The notes under the pieces: generated by a model
What the model saw: the letters and a program-made list of their open reading frames with translations, nothing else
Database searches by the model: none
Told to the model about the DNA's origin: nothing
In this document: piece after piece, positions 36,300-50,456 of the stretch
Position numbering within the stretch: position 1 is the stretch's first letter
How the letters are laid out: the number at the start of each line of letters is the position of its first letter
Made by a program: the position numbers and the translations under genes
Assembly: GCA_021904315.1 (NCBI GenBank)
Contig: CM038908.1
Span: 29,626,001 to 29,690,000, forward strand
Length of the DNA: 64,000 bases
Origin: Sphagnum magellanicum
Taxonomy: Eukaryota; Streptophyta; Sphagnopsida; Sphagnales; Sphagnaceae
Reading direction: 5' to 3'

Positions 36300-37666
36300 T
36301 CATAATTCGACCTTGTCTTTGTAACAATGTTGCATACACTTCATCACCATGTGGGTTCAGTTGTTTCACACATTTGGTTCTGTCCTTGATATGGGTTTTC
36401 CTTCACAACGCCATGAATTGTTAGTCACTATTAACTTCAGGTAAATACTATCTAGACATTTGTTTTTCTCTCAAAACACATATACAGGGTTGTACAAGAT
36501 ATACATTCTTTGGAATAAAATGGAGTTGACAAGCCAATTTAGTTAGAAAGCAAAAGGAAAATGTCACATAATGGGCACCAACAAGTCAGTGGATGTGCAA
36601 GAGGGATGATGAGCTTAAGTAGAATCACAAAGGATTCAGAATATGCTAAAGAATGTTTGCTCCAACTCCACAAAAAATGTTCCTCATGGTTACTTTGCAG
36701 ATTTCTTGTAATTTTCAAGAGTCCAGACAATAGTGCAAACTTTTTTACATGTGCAGATTTTATTCCTCACCAAGACTGGGCTAAACACCCTACATTTCCC
36801 TTTTTGTAAAAATGCGGTGGTCACTTCAGCCCTACTTGAGACATACATTGATTCACTGTTCAAATGTGAAAATAGACTGATGTAGCAAACCAACTACATA
36901 CATATGTCATTGTGGGACTCCTTTGCACAAGGTAACCAGCAACATTACGTTTTGGTCATTCCCTTCAAAATGGGAGATAAGAAACAAACTATACACACCT
37001 AGGTACATATTTGCCAACAAAAACCATTCCTTGAACAAGGCCACTACTCCTTTGATGCTATGGTCAGAACAATCACATTCCTCAGCTATAAAGAAGATTG
37101 ACCTCCTCCCCTGAAAACAGAAAAACAGCTCTAGACTGTCCTACAATAGACCAAGTTACTGTCCTGAGTCATTTTGTAAAAATAGATGTTGGAAGTTGCA
37201 TAACTGAGAGCAACAGAGAGTTGTGTGAAGTTAAGCACTTCCAATTCAATTCTGATTTTTAGAACAAAAAAGATTAAAAAAGGTTACTAAGAACCTTGGG
37301 CGAAGGCTTGGTAAGGCATAGTGCGCCTGAAGTTCCATATTTGATATTAAATAAGAAAAACCAATGAAAGAAGATCACTTTCAACCTTTAAACTATATGC
37401 TGGTTGAGCCATCATGATGACGCATAGATCCCTGTGAATCCACTAACCACTCTACATGCATGAGAAAGCGTCACATTCTCCTCCATCCGGCCAATTAGCT
37501 GACATAACACCCAGCATATTCACAACATTGCTTGCCATCTTCTTCCAAAAAGATAACCACTTAAGTCCACAAAAGAGAGACAGCTGAGGCTTGAGGTCTT
37601 GTTTGTGAGAAGACTATTTTGTGTCAAGTTGAAATGGTTTCCAATACTGATGCTCAGGAGTCAGAT
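36300..37666. other. 3' flank of PP2C copy 1
   Basis: The part from about 37380 aligns in pieces with the 3' flank of the second PP2C: ggttgagccat at 37401 against 51812, ccaattagctg at 37490 against 51902, and ttgccatcttctt against ttgccatctatga. The rest is probably 3' UTR and spacer; no gene is seen. Confidence 0.5.
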
Positions 37667-38590
37667 TCAACTGTCCACCTCTTTGAATGGTCCATCAACC
37701 TCCTCATGTGCAGATGGATGGCTCAATGGACATTTCACTTCAATGGACAATTCTTGGTCATGACTGAAACGGACAATTAAACAGGTGATGTTATCACAAC
37801 TTCCTCTGCGATAGGCTTCATCAGTGAGCCTGTTGGCAGCCTCCTCAGCATTTGTGATGGACTCTATCATTGACACCGCTTCCTGGTTTGACACCACATC
37901 CCACAGTCCGTCACTTGCCAGAATCAAGAAATCAACTCCCTCAATCGTATCCTCCTGAATCTCAGGCTCTGCCACAACATATTGCTTTAACAGTCGGTCA
38001 CCAAATGCACGGGATACAGCAAGAACACCACCTACTCGCCAAGTGCCAACCCACATCACAACCCCTCCTGCATCCTCAATGCGTTGTCGTTCATCAGTTC
38101 GGTTGGGTTTGTGATCATCTGACAGAGCGAATGCCTTGCCACCTCTGCAAATCACAGCCCTGGAATCACCTACATTGGCAACAAGCAAACGATCCCCCAC
38201 CAAGACAGCCGTGGAAGCAGTTGACCCTGCATCCCTCTGCTGATTGTTCTCTTCTTTCAAATAGTCTTCGTCTGTCTGCTTGTAGGACTCCACTATAGCT
38301 AACCTAGTGTTGTCTAAAAAATTAGGATGATTCATCAAGTTCTCAAAGAGGTTTTCCTTCACATATTCTGCAGCCCGGGAACCACCATGTCCATCAAAAA
38401 CTCCAAATAACCCAATCACCTGATTGCCAAACGTTTTGCTCTTGGCATCATGGAAATCCTCCATGGAAGACCTTTTCCCGCACAAGCTTGAATATCCAAA
38501 GCTGAACTTCCGATTTTCACTGTCCCCATGTCCAGTACTGTCATGGATGCTCCTCTCTGGGGGAGATGAGGGGTCGTTCATGGAAATCAT
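37667..38590 (-). CDS. Protein phosphatase 2C, WIN2-like (group F1), copy 1
   Basis: Mn2+/Mg2+-dependent Ser/Thr phosphatase, 307 residues. Motifs: RSSMED (40-45), FDGHGG (65-70), DAGSTAS (120-126), NVGDSRAV (139-146), [28 protein letters not shown] (186-198), [11 protein letters not shown] (225-235) and CDNITC (265-270). All metal-binding aspartates (66, 227, 266) are present. The family resembles Arabidopsis WIN2 and relatives, soluble signalling phosphatases. I start at ATG 38590 rather than six codons upstream because the aligned ATG is conserved in the second copy (..ctggaaccatga). The whole frame is uninterrupted by introns, whereas I recall multi-exon genes in Arabidopsis, so a retrogene origin is possible. 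The second copy lies 14 kb away in the same orientation. Confidence 0.94.
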   Translation of the reverse strand: MISMNDPSSPPERSIHDSTGHGDSENRKFSFGYSSLCGKRSSMEDFHDAKSKTFGNQVIGLFGVFDGHGGSRAAEYVKENLFENLMNHPNFLDNTRLAIVESYKQTDEDYLKEENNQQRDAGSTASTAVLVGDRLLVANVGDSRAVICRGGKAFALSDDHKPNRTDERQRIEDAGGVVMWVGTWRVGGVLAVSRAFGDRLLKQYVVAEPEIQEDTIEGVDFLILASDGLWDVVSNQEAVSMIESITNAEEAANRLTDEAYRRGSCDNITCLIVRFSHDQELSIEVKCPLSHPSAHEEVDGPFKEVDS

Positions 38591-40420
38591 GGTTCCAGCA
38601 CAGAACAATAAATATACACAATGTCTTGAGAGATGCTTTCACGTTGTGTCTCCGGTTTAGACTCCACACCTAACTCCAACAGAGCAATGATCACAACCCT
38701 TCTGCTAGTGTGCCGGAGCAATGGCTACCTCTGTCTGTTTGTGGAGCTTGCTGTGGTAGGTATCAGAGGACTGTAACTGGATCAGTTGCATGAATTGACT
38801 ACCTACTCACCTCTCCCTTCCCTTGCTCTTCGTAGCGAGTTGATGCCTTCTTAGTGGTTAGGGCTTTGCTTTCTCCTTAAGCTGCTCATGAGAAAATAAA
38901 CAAATCATTCGCTTTACTGCAACAACAAAAAACATACAAACTTTAAGAAGACCATCATCATTTCTGCACTGATCAAGTTTCACATAGGCTATGGCCCTAC
39001 CAAAATTGAATTGACTTCTCACCACCATTTTCTATTCTAGCACAAAGCTGGTCACACTGAGATTATGAACTGGTAAGTAAGCAAAAACAAGACAAACGAA
39101 AATCTCCAAAAATCTCCAGAAGTCATTATGTGACACATTATTCTGCTTCAAGGGCTTCACAGTATTCCTTGCATTATTAGCTCAGCAATGCCTCTCTTTA
39201 CAAAATAGAGAAGATGGAAACATGCTCTCACATCACCTGCAGTTGAGCAAGTATGATTTCAAATATTGCAGGGAAATTTTTTCTGCATTGATCCCAGCAA
39301 TTAACATGACTTAAGAGCCTATTGAACTTAAGAAACGAAGCTGCCTCATTTCATCCTACGAACTTTGTGTCGGAAGGGTAAGAATGCGTGTAGCTTGGAA
39401 GGCACACTTTAGAAAGGAACTTGGAAAGAATAGAATGTTCTTCACCTTCTTGTGGCTTTTAAACTACAGAAGCAGGTAATGGAAGAGCACGCCTTCTCTC
39501 GTGCACATACATCCTCATCAACAAAGGAAGCTAGCTATACATACATCAGCACACTCTTAAAACCAAACCTCAAAACACGTCTAAAACACATCTGCAACAC
39601 ATTTGAGTAGTAACATGAGAAGCACAAGAGTTGATCAAAACTACTCGGATACGAGAGAAAGAGAGAGACAGAGACAGAGAGAGACATAATCTACCCTACC
39701 TTGCTGGCCAGTAGATTGCGCGCCTGTCTATGAAAACCAGTGACTATTCCTTTCTCCGCTCCTCTCAAGAACTATATGTACAAACGAAGCCAAGACTTGG
39801 AAGGCGCGTGATCAATAAGATAAGAAGGCCAGTCAGTCTCCCAGCAACTTCCAAAACGACTGCATATACACTGAAACAAGCAACCAAACGGAAACTACTC
39901 ACTCCTTACTCCTCGTCTTCCGAGTGTCGGTCCCGCAGAACAAATTGATCACTGTCTCTGACGCAGCTCTCTCCCCGGTGACGCGCGCAAGCGCGGAGCG
40001 TATCAGCGTTGCCGCTTTGCAAACGGCGGGATGCGTTGCTCAGGGCTTGCGCTACTAGGGTTTCTGTTGGGTTCCTTTTTCTTTCGAAGAAACAGCAACG
40101 AATAAAGCCTATCCACATTTTCTGAGAAGTTTCGAGCACGCGCCTTGTTTGTAATTGGTCAGTTTCGTGCTGTTTCCGACACGGGAAATCTACCGCCTCT
40201 TTCTTTTTCTCTCTCTCTCTCTCTTGCGCTGTCTTTTTTTTCTCTCTCTCTCTCTCTTGCGCTCTCTTTCTCTTCTCTCTCTCTCTCTTGCGCTCTCTCT
40301 TTCTTTTCTCTTTCTCTCTCTCTCTCTTCTCTCTCTCTTTTAGGATCTTTGATTCTCTTTTGTTTTGGCTTTGTGGAAATAGAGTAACTGTTTCTCGGAT
40401 CCTTCCTGGTGTTTTCAATA
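38591..40420 (-). promoter_or_regulatory. Putative leader and promoter of PP2C copy 1
   Basis: The first ~300 bp upstream align in part with the 5' flank of copy 2. Farther up, a GC-richer stretch (39900-40100) contains cgctactagggtttctgttg with a telo-box-like core, then a long CT tract. This arrangement fits a transcription start near 40.0-40.2 kb and a long leader, perhaps with an intron. No start site can be fixed from sequence alone. Confidence 0.4.
40195..40345. repeat. (CT)n pyrimidine tract
   Basis: Four blocks of (CT)5-8 separated by tcttgcgctct-like interruptions. Translating the other strand gives an Arg/Glu/Lys-rich pseudo-protein that is only the microsatellite. Its position upstream of the PP2C leader is typical of plant promoter pyrimidine patches. 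Confidence 0.8.
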
Positions 40421-40482
40421 GCTACCGGGTCGCCACCCGACAAAATTTGTGTGAAATTAATTTGGGAAATTTTTAAATCCAC

Positions 40483-40516
40483 ACTAGCCTAGCCTAGCCT
40501 AGCCTAGCCTACTAGT
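40483..40516. repeat. (GCCTA)5 pentanucleotide repeat
   Basis: Five direct copies of gccta bounded by actag and ctagt, so the block has palindromic ends. Confidence 0.9.
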
Positions 40517-43500
40517 GTCAGTCAAAGATGTGTTGATAGTTGAACTAAGTAGTACTAGTACCTAATCAAAGATGCCTCTCAAGCCAAGGAAGGTGGATCA
40601 CTTGTATCTTGTGACAAAAGAAGGACTTGTAAGCTTCAGACTAGGGTCCAAGGTCCAGGAACCAATGAATTCAAGCAATCTTATTGGTCTAAAGCTTTAA
40701 ATTGGTACCCAGGCCTTTAGTTGAGGGTCCAAGACCAAAAAAGTGGCAAATTGCGGCTAAACCTTACATGGCACCTGTTTTGGAGGGAAAATCAATTGGC
40801 TCCGACCAAAAAACAGTGCTAAAAGGAGAACTCCTGATTTGGAGAACCAAGAATCAGGCTAGGGACCAAGGTACAGTCCTACTCAAGGATTCCATTTGCT
40901 TCAAATCAGTCCAAATTGGTTCCTAGGAAATTGGACCCTGGAACCTCTTCTAAAATGGGCCTTAGTACCATGGTTAAAAAACCATGAATTTTCTTAGGTT
41001 GCTTCCAACTAACCATGGTAAAGGTCTTGTCATCATAAGATTAAATCGAGGTCTTTGAGTCCAAAATCTAACAATTTCTAGGTTAAACCACTAGATGGCC
41101 TCACTCACACAGATGAAGGTACCCCACCATTGTAAGTGTCGGTTCACCCTGGCCCACCCTAGGGGTTTCTAATGAGGTTCTTAGTTCTTTCTTACTCTCT
41201 TTTAAGTGCCTTCTCCTATTTCCACTTTAGTACTTTTTTTTGTGTTTACAAATTCCATGATATGTTCCGTTTTACAATGTAAATTAAAAACTTATGTAAT
41301 ATGCCGACATTTATTATATGCAATATTTTTCAAGTATGGTGGGGTTTATTGTGCAATATATTATGCCAGCCCAATAAATGTTTGACCAGTTTAAAATGGT
41401 GATGGACGCGTTCAATAATTGAAAATTGATATTTAAAATCTAATTATACATTCTATTTGTTTGAAAACGCTTATACATGTACAAACCCAAGTCATGAAGT
41501 TTGTTAAACATTTTCCTTTTGTGTGAAACTATTTAACTCTTGAACTTTACACCACACATGTGGTTAAAGATGCACAAATTCAAAGTTCCATAGTTGGCTT
41601 CCCATACCATCAATTTGTTGTTGCTAAAAGTACAATAGAAAATAAAAACCCTTATTTGGTGGCAGATCCATATTTATAGGCTTGAAACCACATATCATTT
41701 GTAAATAGTTAGATACAATTCAATTTTGTTTTTAAAAATTGCACAACATGATTGTTCAAAATAATGAATCGTTTGCACCTCAATTGAGGTGGACATTGAA
41801 TAGTTGAAAATCACTTGGTTTGACCAGATCGGCCACAAAATCGTTGATCCAACATTACAAACATGTCTAGGAAACAACTCAAAAGTTGCAAGCAGTCAGA
41901 CACACGGAAAAGTTCAGTTAACAGGATTTTTGACGAATCAAAAATCACCCAAAAAGGAGTAACGCATCATCCATCCTGCATGGCACACTCAGGTGCTGAG
42001 GCGCACACTCGACTCAACTCCTGCCTAATGCTGCTGGGCCCTCATTCCCAGAACTGGTGCAAGGTCATTCTGCCCACTTCCAGAGCTTGCCAGTGCATTT
42101 TCCAGAGCACCATTCAGGACTTGGTACATTGTTATTATTAAGCTAACCGATTTTTCAGGCACTGATTGACAACCCACTCAGAAACTAAAGGCAATAAGCA
42201 GTAGAGTTTTGAAAGTGTGGAAGTCTGCACACACCTGTTCAGGGTAAACAAATTATTGTGACTCAAAAGAATTTGCCGTAGTCTCCAACAGACAAGTTTG
42301 TTCAATGACTCTTTTTTGTGCGTTATTTTTACAGGTTTAAATTTTTCTGGCTGATTGCAAATTCACTATGCAAACCATTAGTAGACCAGCTTGCCTTGAC
42401 CCAATATAACATGTAAGTGATAGGCACTCCTCCCCCCTGTGATTCAGGATCATGTTAAACTGATGTTGAAATGTTGGTATGCACTTAAATGGGCCAGAGC
42501 AAGAAGAATTGAGCAGAGATTTCAGTTTGCACCTTCCAAGCTGATGTTCCATCCAAACCATTCCAAGGTGGAAGAAGACAAGCTACAGACATTTAGTGAC
42601 AAACATGGCACTGTCTCAAAGCTATGGACCCACTCTCATTAATGATCTGTGTTTTTTGTTTTGGCCAATTTTTACACTATAGTGAGAAAAAACTTGAAGC
42701 TCTTTGGGGGAAAAAATTAATGCAAATTCAAATAAAATTGCTAAAAGTTTGGAAATTTTGACAAAAGTTTGAAACCGCAGAAAATAATAATTCAAATAAT
42801 AATGATGTAAACCTGGTCATGATAATTAGTAGTATGTTTAGTCTCTTAAATAAATGGAATCAAGTACCAATATGAATGTAGAATATTTTATGGACTTATC
42901 TAAACCCCCAAGTTCATGGAGACTACCCATTTCTTGGGTTAATCCCTATTCAGTTTTCTTGAAGCACAGAAAACAAATAATTTGACATTGTGGGAACTGT
43001 CTGTTGGGCTGTAAGATCTTAGTACATTCGGTGGCATTGCCAGTGGTCCACTTATCCCCAGACTATTTCAGCTTCCGGAGACCAAAGTCAGAGTTAATAT
43101 GGGATCCAATGTGTCCACCAAAGCTAGCTTGCACATTTATGAAACATTTCAGTAAAATTTAAGATTAAATTGAAATTTTAAAAATTGCACACCCAATGCT
43201 AGAACTTTGGTTTGTCAGATTTTACTTCTTTTTTCACAAACTAGTTACCTAATAGTTCCTCACACTAGTAAGAACCTATTCACATGCTGTCGGTTGCAAG
43301 CAACAGATTGCTCGTGGTGCCCAAATCTGTATTCAGTTACGAAACTTTTTCTTTAATAGTGTTAAGAATCTAGAAATGATCAATCCGTGTTGTCTTAAGG
43401 GTAAGTAAGGAAGCCTGAAAAATACATTCAAGTAGACATCTGGACAACAACACTAAACCAGCAAGCAACAACTTGAACCATATTTGTGTTTACCTGCAGT

Positions 43501-44099
43501 CTTTGGCAAGACTGGATGGGGTAGGTGTTATGTTGCAGTGAACAGAGATTTCATGCACCACACAGTTGGTGTCAGAAGGAAGTCAAACTCAGCCACATTG
43601 TGTGACTGAGTCCAAGTCACAGGTTTCATAAGAGGACTTCCCAGTCCCCCATCAGCTAGGCAATTGTCAGGGTGACAGTACAACAGAAAAAGCTCTCATC
43701 CATAGAAGCTTGCAGTCACCACCATGTTCACCATCTGTAGCTTTTCCAAATTGCAGACTGGAGGTTTGTGGTAGTGTTGGGTGGGTTCTTTGATTTTGCA
43801 ATGAAACTTCTTCCTCTGGGTTTCAAAATCAAAGAACATGTAACTTGATAATAAAGCTATCTGTATAATAATCCTTAGTTTGATCCTCAATTTGATCCCA
43901 ACTGTACTGTTAATCATCCTCCCATTTCAAGCTATCCTTAAGGTCTAGCAAGTCTCTTTGGAGACATCTGATAAAATTAAGGTCTAGCAAAGTGAGGATC
44001 AATCCTCAAAACTAAAGATGCAAAACTAAAGATGAAGTTTTAAAAAGTGATTATCATCATAATCACTTTTCTAATCACACTATGATCTACTTACATTAA

Positions 44100-45240
44100 C
44101 CGAAGGGAACTACCTAGGAGAGGCTTAATTAAATTAGGCCTACTTACCTACATGTGCTAGCTACCTACCCATAGCCCACCTAGCTACTATTCAAAAGCTA
44201 TCTATTTATGGGCTACCTACCTATTTATCCATGAGTTAATTACTTAGGGGCTATCAAAAGCCTAAATGGGGGGGTTGTCTAGAGTCATTTTAAGGGTTCT
44301 CTAGGGGTTATTTAAGAGGTTTCATAGGGTCTACTTAGGGGTTGTAAAGGACTTCCTACGTGAAAGTTAGAGGTTAGCTAGGTGCTATTCATGGAATTAC
44401 ATAAGAGACTATTTAGTGGATACCTAAGGACTATTTAAGGGTTACCTAGGGGGTTGGCTAGGAAAGTATTTAAGAACTATCTAAGGGCCTACCTTTGTTA
44501 AAAGATATCTAAGGATTTTTTAAAGGTTACATAGAGTTTATTTGAGAGACTACCTAGAAATTTTATAAATTAAGGGATATTTAGGGGGCTACTTTTAGAG
44601 CTATTTAAGAAGGACTTAGGGGCTATTTAAAAGATTATCTAAAAACTTCCCAAGTTAGTTGATATTTAAGGGCCTACTTATGGGACTACATAAGGATTAT
44701 TTAGGAGCTACCTAAGGGAATACTTTAAAATTATGTAGAGGTTTTATGTAACCCCCTATCTTTAGGTATCCCATAACCTAGGTAGGTCTCTAGGTGTTTC
44801 CCTAGATAGGCCCCAAATTGGTCCTAAGTAATCCTTTAAGTAGCTTTTAAATATCCCATAAACTAAATAAGCCCCTAAGTGTCTTTATATATAGCCTTCT
44901 AGGTAGGCCTTCTGTAGTCCCCTAGGTAGGCTTTCAGTAGCCCTTAGGTATCCATAACTTAGGCAAGACTTCAATTGTCTCATTGAACTCCCTAAATAAA
45001 ACCTTAAATAGTTCCATAAATAGTCTTTATGTATCTCGTAACCTAGGTACACTCTTAAATTTATCATTAAATAGTTTTTAAATAGACCTTTAAGTAACCC
45101 CTAAATAATTCTTAAGTATTTGTTAATTTGAAAAATCCTTAGCTAACCCCCTAAATAGGTTTTGTGTAATTTCCCCTTTATATACAATAACATAATAAAT
45201 AGGCCTTTAAATAAACACATAGGTGCAAACAAAACACAAG
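44100..45240. repeat. Inverted array of short degenerate repeats (foldback-like)
   Basis: The left half (to about 44740) repeats variants of ctatttaaggggctaccta roughly every 15-25 bases. The right half (from about 44745) repeats the reverse-complement theme, such as ctaaataggcccctaagtag and ctaggtaggctttcagtagc. Strand composition therefore flips from G-rich to C-rich near 44740. No coding frame and no transposase. Long terminal inverted repeats built of short subrepeats are the hallmark of foldback elements, but class membership is inference. Confidence 0.6.
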
Positions 45241-46335
45241 AGATCATAGGAAAGTCAAATCATCCTAGGTTAAGGAGGAAATTTAAGTGTCCTTCTTAGT
45301 TATATTCCTTTAGCACTATCTCATCCTACATTTTGATTGTCATTCTCAATTTCGGGGAATTCACGGTTGTGTTCCTAGATTTAGATTTAGTTTCTTTAAA
45401 AGTTGGAATTTAAAACATTTGTTTATTAAAGTGGGTGTCTCCTAAGATTAAAATAATGATTCATGATGGCTATGAATCATTGAATAGAAATAGGTAGGGT
45501 AAGGCATTAGAAAGGTGTGTGACAAACTTTTTATTGATTAGTATCTATGAGGACATACTTTGCGCTTGTGTGAATATATAATATTTTAAATGATGTGTTT
45601 GCCATTGAATTTAATTTCAAGCTTTGTTTATCATATTTTGAAGTTTTAATTGGTGTGATCTTTGGAATTTCCATCCTTGGGCCATGGTGACATGATGCAC
45701 AATTGTGATGTAATTGGATTTTTTAATATGAATTTTAGCAATGAGGAATTTTGAAAAACTAGTACATGGGTGATGTTTTGGAATTTATCATATTGTTATC
45801 TTTGAACAATTTCCTATTGTATGATTGTCCTGAGACAATTCCAAAAACAATTCATACCACTTTATTTTCAAGCCTACCTATTTCACTCCTTTCTTAATAA
45901 TTATCTCTTATCCTAATAATGACTTCATTCTCCCACCCCCAACCCACCAAGTTACCAACATGGATATGAAAAAGCAAATTAACATGTGTATTTTCATTGT
46001 CCATGGTATTTATATTAATTCAAATCAAATTAAATTTGAAATTAGCATAATGATGAACCATTGGAACCGTACATGAAAACATAAAAAAAGGAAAAAAATA
46101 ATGGATTGTCATTAGTAATGCGAAACAATGCAAAACCCAAATATGTTATTGTGTTTAGTGTGATAAATGATATACTTCACAAACAATTGTTTTATTGTTA
46201 TAGAACATAACATTTCATAACTAAATAACAAACTAGTTAGTTTCCACCCCATAAACCTAGTATATCACAACCTTAGTTTTGAGTTCATGATCAAAAGTTG
46301 TGACATGACAAGGGAAATTGGCCAAAAGTGAAAAT

Positions 46336-46405
46336 AAAGCTTCCATTGCCTCGAACGCACTACTCCAAGTAAAGCTTCCATTGCCTCGAACGCACTACTG
46401 CAAGT
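46336..46405. repeat. 35-bp tandem duplication
   Basis: Units 46336-46370 and 46371-46405 differ at one base (..actactccaagt against ..actactgcaagt). The unit is richer in GC than its AT-rich surroundings. A recent duplication. Confidence 0.92.
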
Positions 46406-49400
46406 ATGAAAGAGTGCAAGGGATCTAACATTCTTGGAAGTAGATCCACTTGGTAAGTAGGAGTCCTCATGTTTCCCAAATTTTTAAATCAAGGCTTGGG
46501 GGACCTCAACCTTGTCAAAATTGGGTACTTTTATAAAATTATTTTTGTTTGTGAGTTTTTGAAATTTTCTAAAAACATTAATAGGTTTTTTTTTTTATCA
46601 AACTACAAATAACCATGGATTTGAAATAGGTTCATTGACCATTTCTTTGATTTTTTGTAAATTGAAGTTCCAAGTCAAATCAAATTCTTTTATTTTTGAG
46701 AACCATCAATCAAGGTCCATATATCCAACCCCTACTTTGCAATTCTTTCTTTGAAAAAAAAAAATCACACCACACAAATTTCATGGCATAAAATGTGTCA
46801 ATTGACTAAAGAACTATAATGATAAACATGGAAACTAGTCTTGGGGGCATTAAAATTACATATAACCCACCAACATAATAACTTGTTTTCTTACCAAAAC
46901 TTGGTTTGATTCAAAATCAAGCCATAATTTCAATATATATATGCTTCATCATATATGCTTAAGATTACTTAAAACACTTTAAGTTATCCCTCCTTTCTTT
47001 ATTCCAATTTGTTACAAAACAAAACATACATGATTTGTTATTTCAAAAAAAATCAAAGTGTAAGTTTCTTAACCTCTAGATTCTAATTTTATGAACAAAG
47101 TGTACTAACATCATATGCCCTTCCTATACCACTCTAACAATGGTCATTGACACAATCTTTCTTTATTCCAATGTTGGCAAGTTCCCTAGTTTGAAGTGTT
47201 AAACTTGGGGGTTCAAGTTCTTCTGACTTGGACATGACCCAACACCCTTTTGGTTGAACCGTCACAAGGATTGAACCATGAAACTAGCCAATTGTTCAAA
47301 TTGAAATCAAATGCTCAAAAATAAACTTTTGAAAACAAATTCAAGTTCTAAGAGGAAACACATGTTCAAGTTTTTTTTTAAGTCAACAATTAGGTTAAAT
47401 TTTATAGGTGAGTGATTAGTATTATTTATTGTACCTTCACAATTTTCAATTTTAACTTGTTTTGAAACTCCATACTTATAATTTTTTCAACATTAGGAAA
47501 TGTTATTGTGCATGTGGAACTAAACCCTATTTTTTAATCGAGCCCAAAGGTTTTTGAATTTCAAAGAAAATTCCAAAATTGAAACCATTGGTTTAAAATT
47601 TTGAAAAACCAAGCTCAAACCTACACCCAAAGAACCTACCAAAAATTATTTTAATGTCAAAATTGGGATTGAAGGTTCTTTTAAATTTTAAAAAGGAAGA
47701 ATTTATCAACATTGGTCTACTTCTTTTGCATTCATGCCATTGGCAATTATAATTACTCTTTTTGCCTTTAAATTATTTATCGATCACAATGAACTAACAT
47801 CCACATACACATCATCAATTGAAAGCCTATTATATTTCCATTTATGAATGAACTTCAACTACATTGACATTAGGTTCCACTTGATTAACTTATCTTAGTA
47901 AACATAGGTCAAGTGGGTAGGTAGGCAAGAAGATAGGCAACTACCATGTAAGTAGATGCATGTAGATGCTAAGTACTAGCATTGGTCATTTTTGATAAAA
48001 TCATTGGCAATCAACAAGGGTCCATCAAAGCATAGGTTATTCATACTCAACATGTAGGACTAAAATTGGTTGAAAACCAAATAGAATCCTTACATGTTTG
48101 ATATATATTATGTAAAGATTCAAGGAAACCTTTATGAACCAAACATTGTTTTGTTGAAAAAATTAACTCATACCTTTTCATATTTTGTCCCAAAAGGTTT
48201 TAGAATCTTTAAACATTAAAATTTTCAAACTCACTCTTCATTTGGTTGCATTTTTTCAATTTTAGTTTCCTTATTATCTTTGTTTTAACTTGAATTTGAT
48301 TTATGTGGGTTGGCAATTATGAAAAGTGCAAAGGGAATAAATGATTTTATTATTTTGGGGGATCATTCATACCTACAAAAACTTACCTTGACATTATACT
48401 GAATGGTGATTAGATTAAGTGTTAGCTCAAATGTTTCAAAACTAACATTTATGCATAACATGTGAATATTATGAAAAAAATAACAAAAAAATCACCTAGT
48501 AATTAGGGTGTGTAACCAAAAAGGATGGTTATAGAAAACAAGAAATGCAATGACAAATTTTGCTTAAACACTACAACATCATTGAATTTCATCAAATATA
48601 TAATGCCTTTTATTTCATGGTACAAATGAACACACCAAAGTTCATATTTAAAGATGTTCTAAAAACAACAATTTTATAGCTCGTGTTCACAAACACATAT
48701 CAAACTACCATTAGGTCCATGGTTTTTTAATCAACAAGTTAGATCAAATTCTCAAACTCTTTTATCCCAACCTCTAAACTTTTGTGGTTTAGGATATTGT
48801 CTTGACAATCTATCCCCCACACAATTTTTTCACCTCCACTCCAAAATCTTAACATTGCATTTTTTTTGGTCTAAACATAATTCCCACTATTTCCTTAAAC
48901 ATAAGACCTCATATTTAGATGCACCTAATATGAGTTATCTTCTTTGCTTCCCTCAACCCTTTACCCCCCACAAACACACATCCTTAACCTTCAATTCTCA
49001 TGCAAACCTATTGCTTTTCACTAGCATTGATAATGTAACCCTAAATGAACTTTTTTCTCACCATGATAACAAATCAACTACATTTTTGTGCCTTCATCAA
49101 TTCTTAGGCTTCTATTTCCAAACCTACTTCCCATCATATTTGAAACATGCTAACGACAATATTGACAAAAGAGATTATTGGTAGCAGCAATTGCACCCTT
49201 TAACCTCACGCTTGACAATATTTCAATTTGCAAAAGCTTTCTTCACCAACTCTGTAAACATTAGGTCCTTATTTTGTCAATCTTATGTTAAAGAACATCA
49301 TAATAAAACCTGACTACTTACATTTTGTTAAAAATGAGAGATTTCAATCCTCGGCCATTGGAAGGAAAACAATATCATCAACTCATTTTACAAAGTAGTC

Positions 49401-50428
49401 AAGAAAACTAGAATCACCACTTCCATCACCATTAAACCAACAACAAGATAATAATACGATACTTAGCTTCTCTATTGCAAAAAGAACCCTCCTTCCCTTC
49501 CATAGCCAACAACTTATCTCCACCAATTTCACACCTCTACTTTTGAGTTCACCAAGCATCATGAATACAAACAACAAAATAATTTTTTAAAATAAAAAAA
49601 TAAACTCCAAAAAAATAGCAAAGACAAGTGCGCACATTTCCTTCTCATCACCATGCACTCCCATGAATTGGATCGCCATTGCTATCCCTTATTCATTCAT
49701 GAGTAAAATGACAAATCCTTTTTCTTTCTGCCACCATCGCTGGAAGCTCCTTCAGAATTCAAATCTCAAATCCTTAAAGTGTCCATCAATCAATTGGTAG
49801 GAATTAATTTTAAGCCACAGGAGCATTTTTTAAACAAAAAAATTGATAATATGCAGGTTTCAGTAACAAATTTAAATCCAGTTATCTTTTATACATTATT
49901 ATGTGAGACAAAAAATAATAATTTCTCAAAAACCCTGCCCCACTTACATACATGACATATTGCCATAGCAGAGATCTGGAACACATTTGCCTGCCATATG
50001 TCATTTATTTCCAACTTCGCACGAATTGTTGATAACAAAAATAAAGGAGTTGGTCAGAAAAGTTGATGTCATCTGATACTCTCAGTACCTCAGACAAGGG
50101 GACTGCAAAACTTTGTCTCCACAAAAATTTGTTTTTGACCTTTAGAGAGGTTAGAACTTCAAACCCAACAAGCAAAAATCAAAGAAGAATATACATACCA
50201 TGTAGATGATACTTATCCCCATTTTGAACCAAGAGAGTAAAATCAGTAATGAAATAGCTTGCATCCTTGTCCAAATATTTGGAGATTTAACTCTGCAAGA
50301 AGCAATGACTAGTCTTGTCTGGGTATTAGATCTGGCATCAAACCTCCACTGGCAATGACATACTAATGAGCATCATTTGTGATAGTTTAGGAAAACTCAA
50401 CCAGTAGGTGTTTTTGCTTACCTTAGGT

Positions 50429-50456
50429 CATTCATTCATTCATTCATTCATTCATT
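50429..50456. repeat. (CATT)7 microsatellite
   Basis: Seven uninterrupted cattcatt-type units. Confidence 0.9.

Noticed and set aside
37870-38298. 142-codon plus-strand frame opposite PP2C copy 1
   Set aside because: Antisense shadow of the phosphatase frame; a similar shadow occurs opposite copy 2 at 52220-52516.
40159-40482. Highly charged Arg/Glu/Lys protein on the minus strand
   Set aside because: It is the reverse translation of a CT microsatellite, not a gene.
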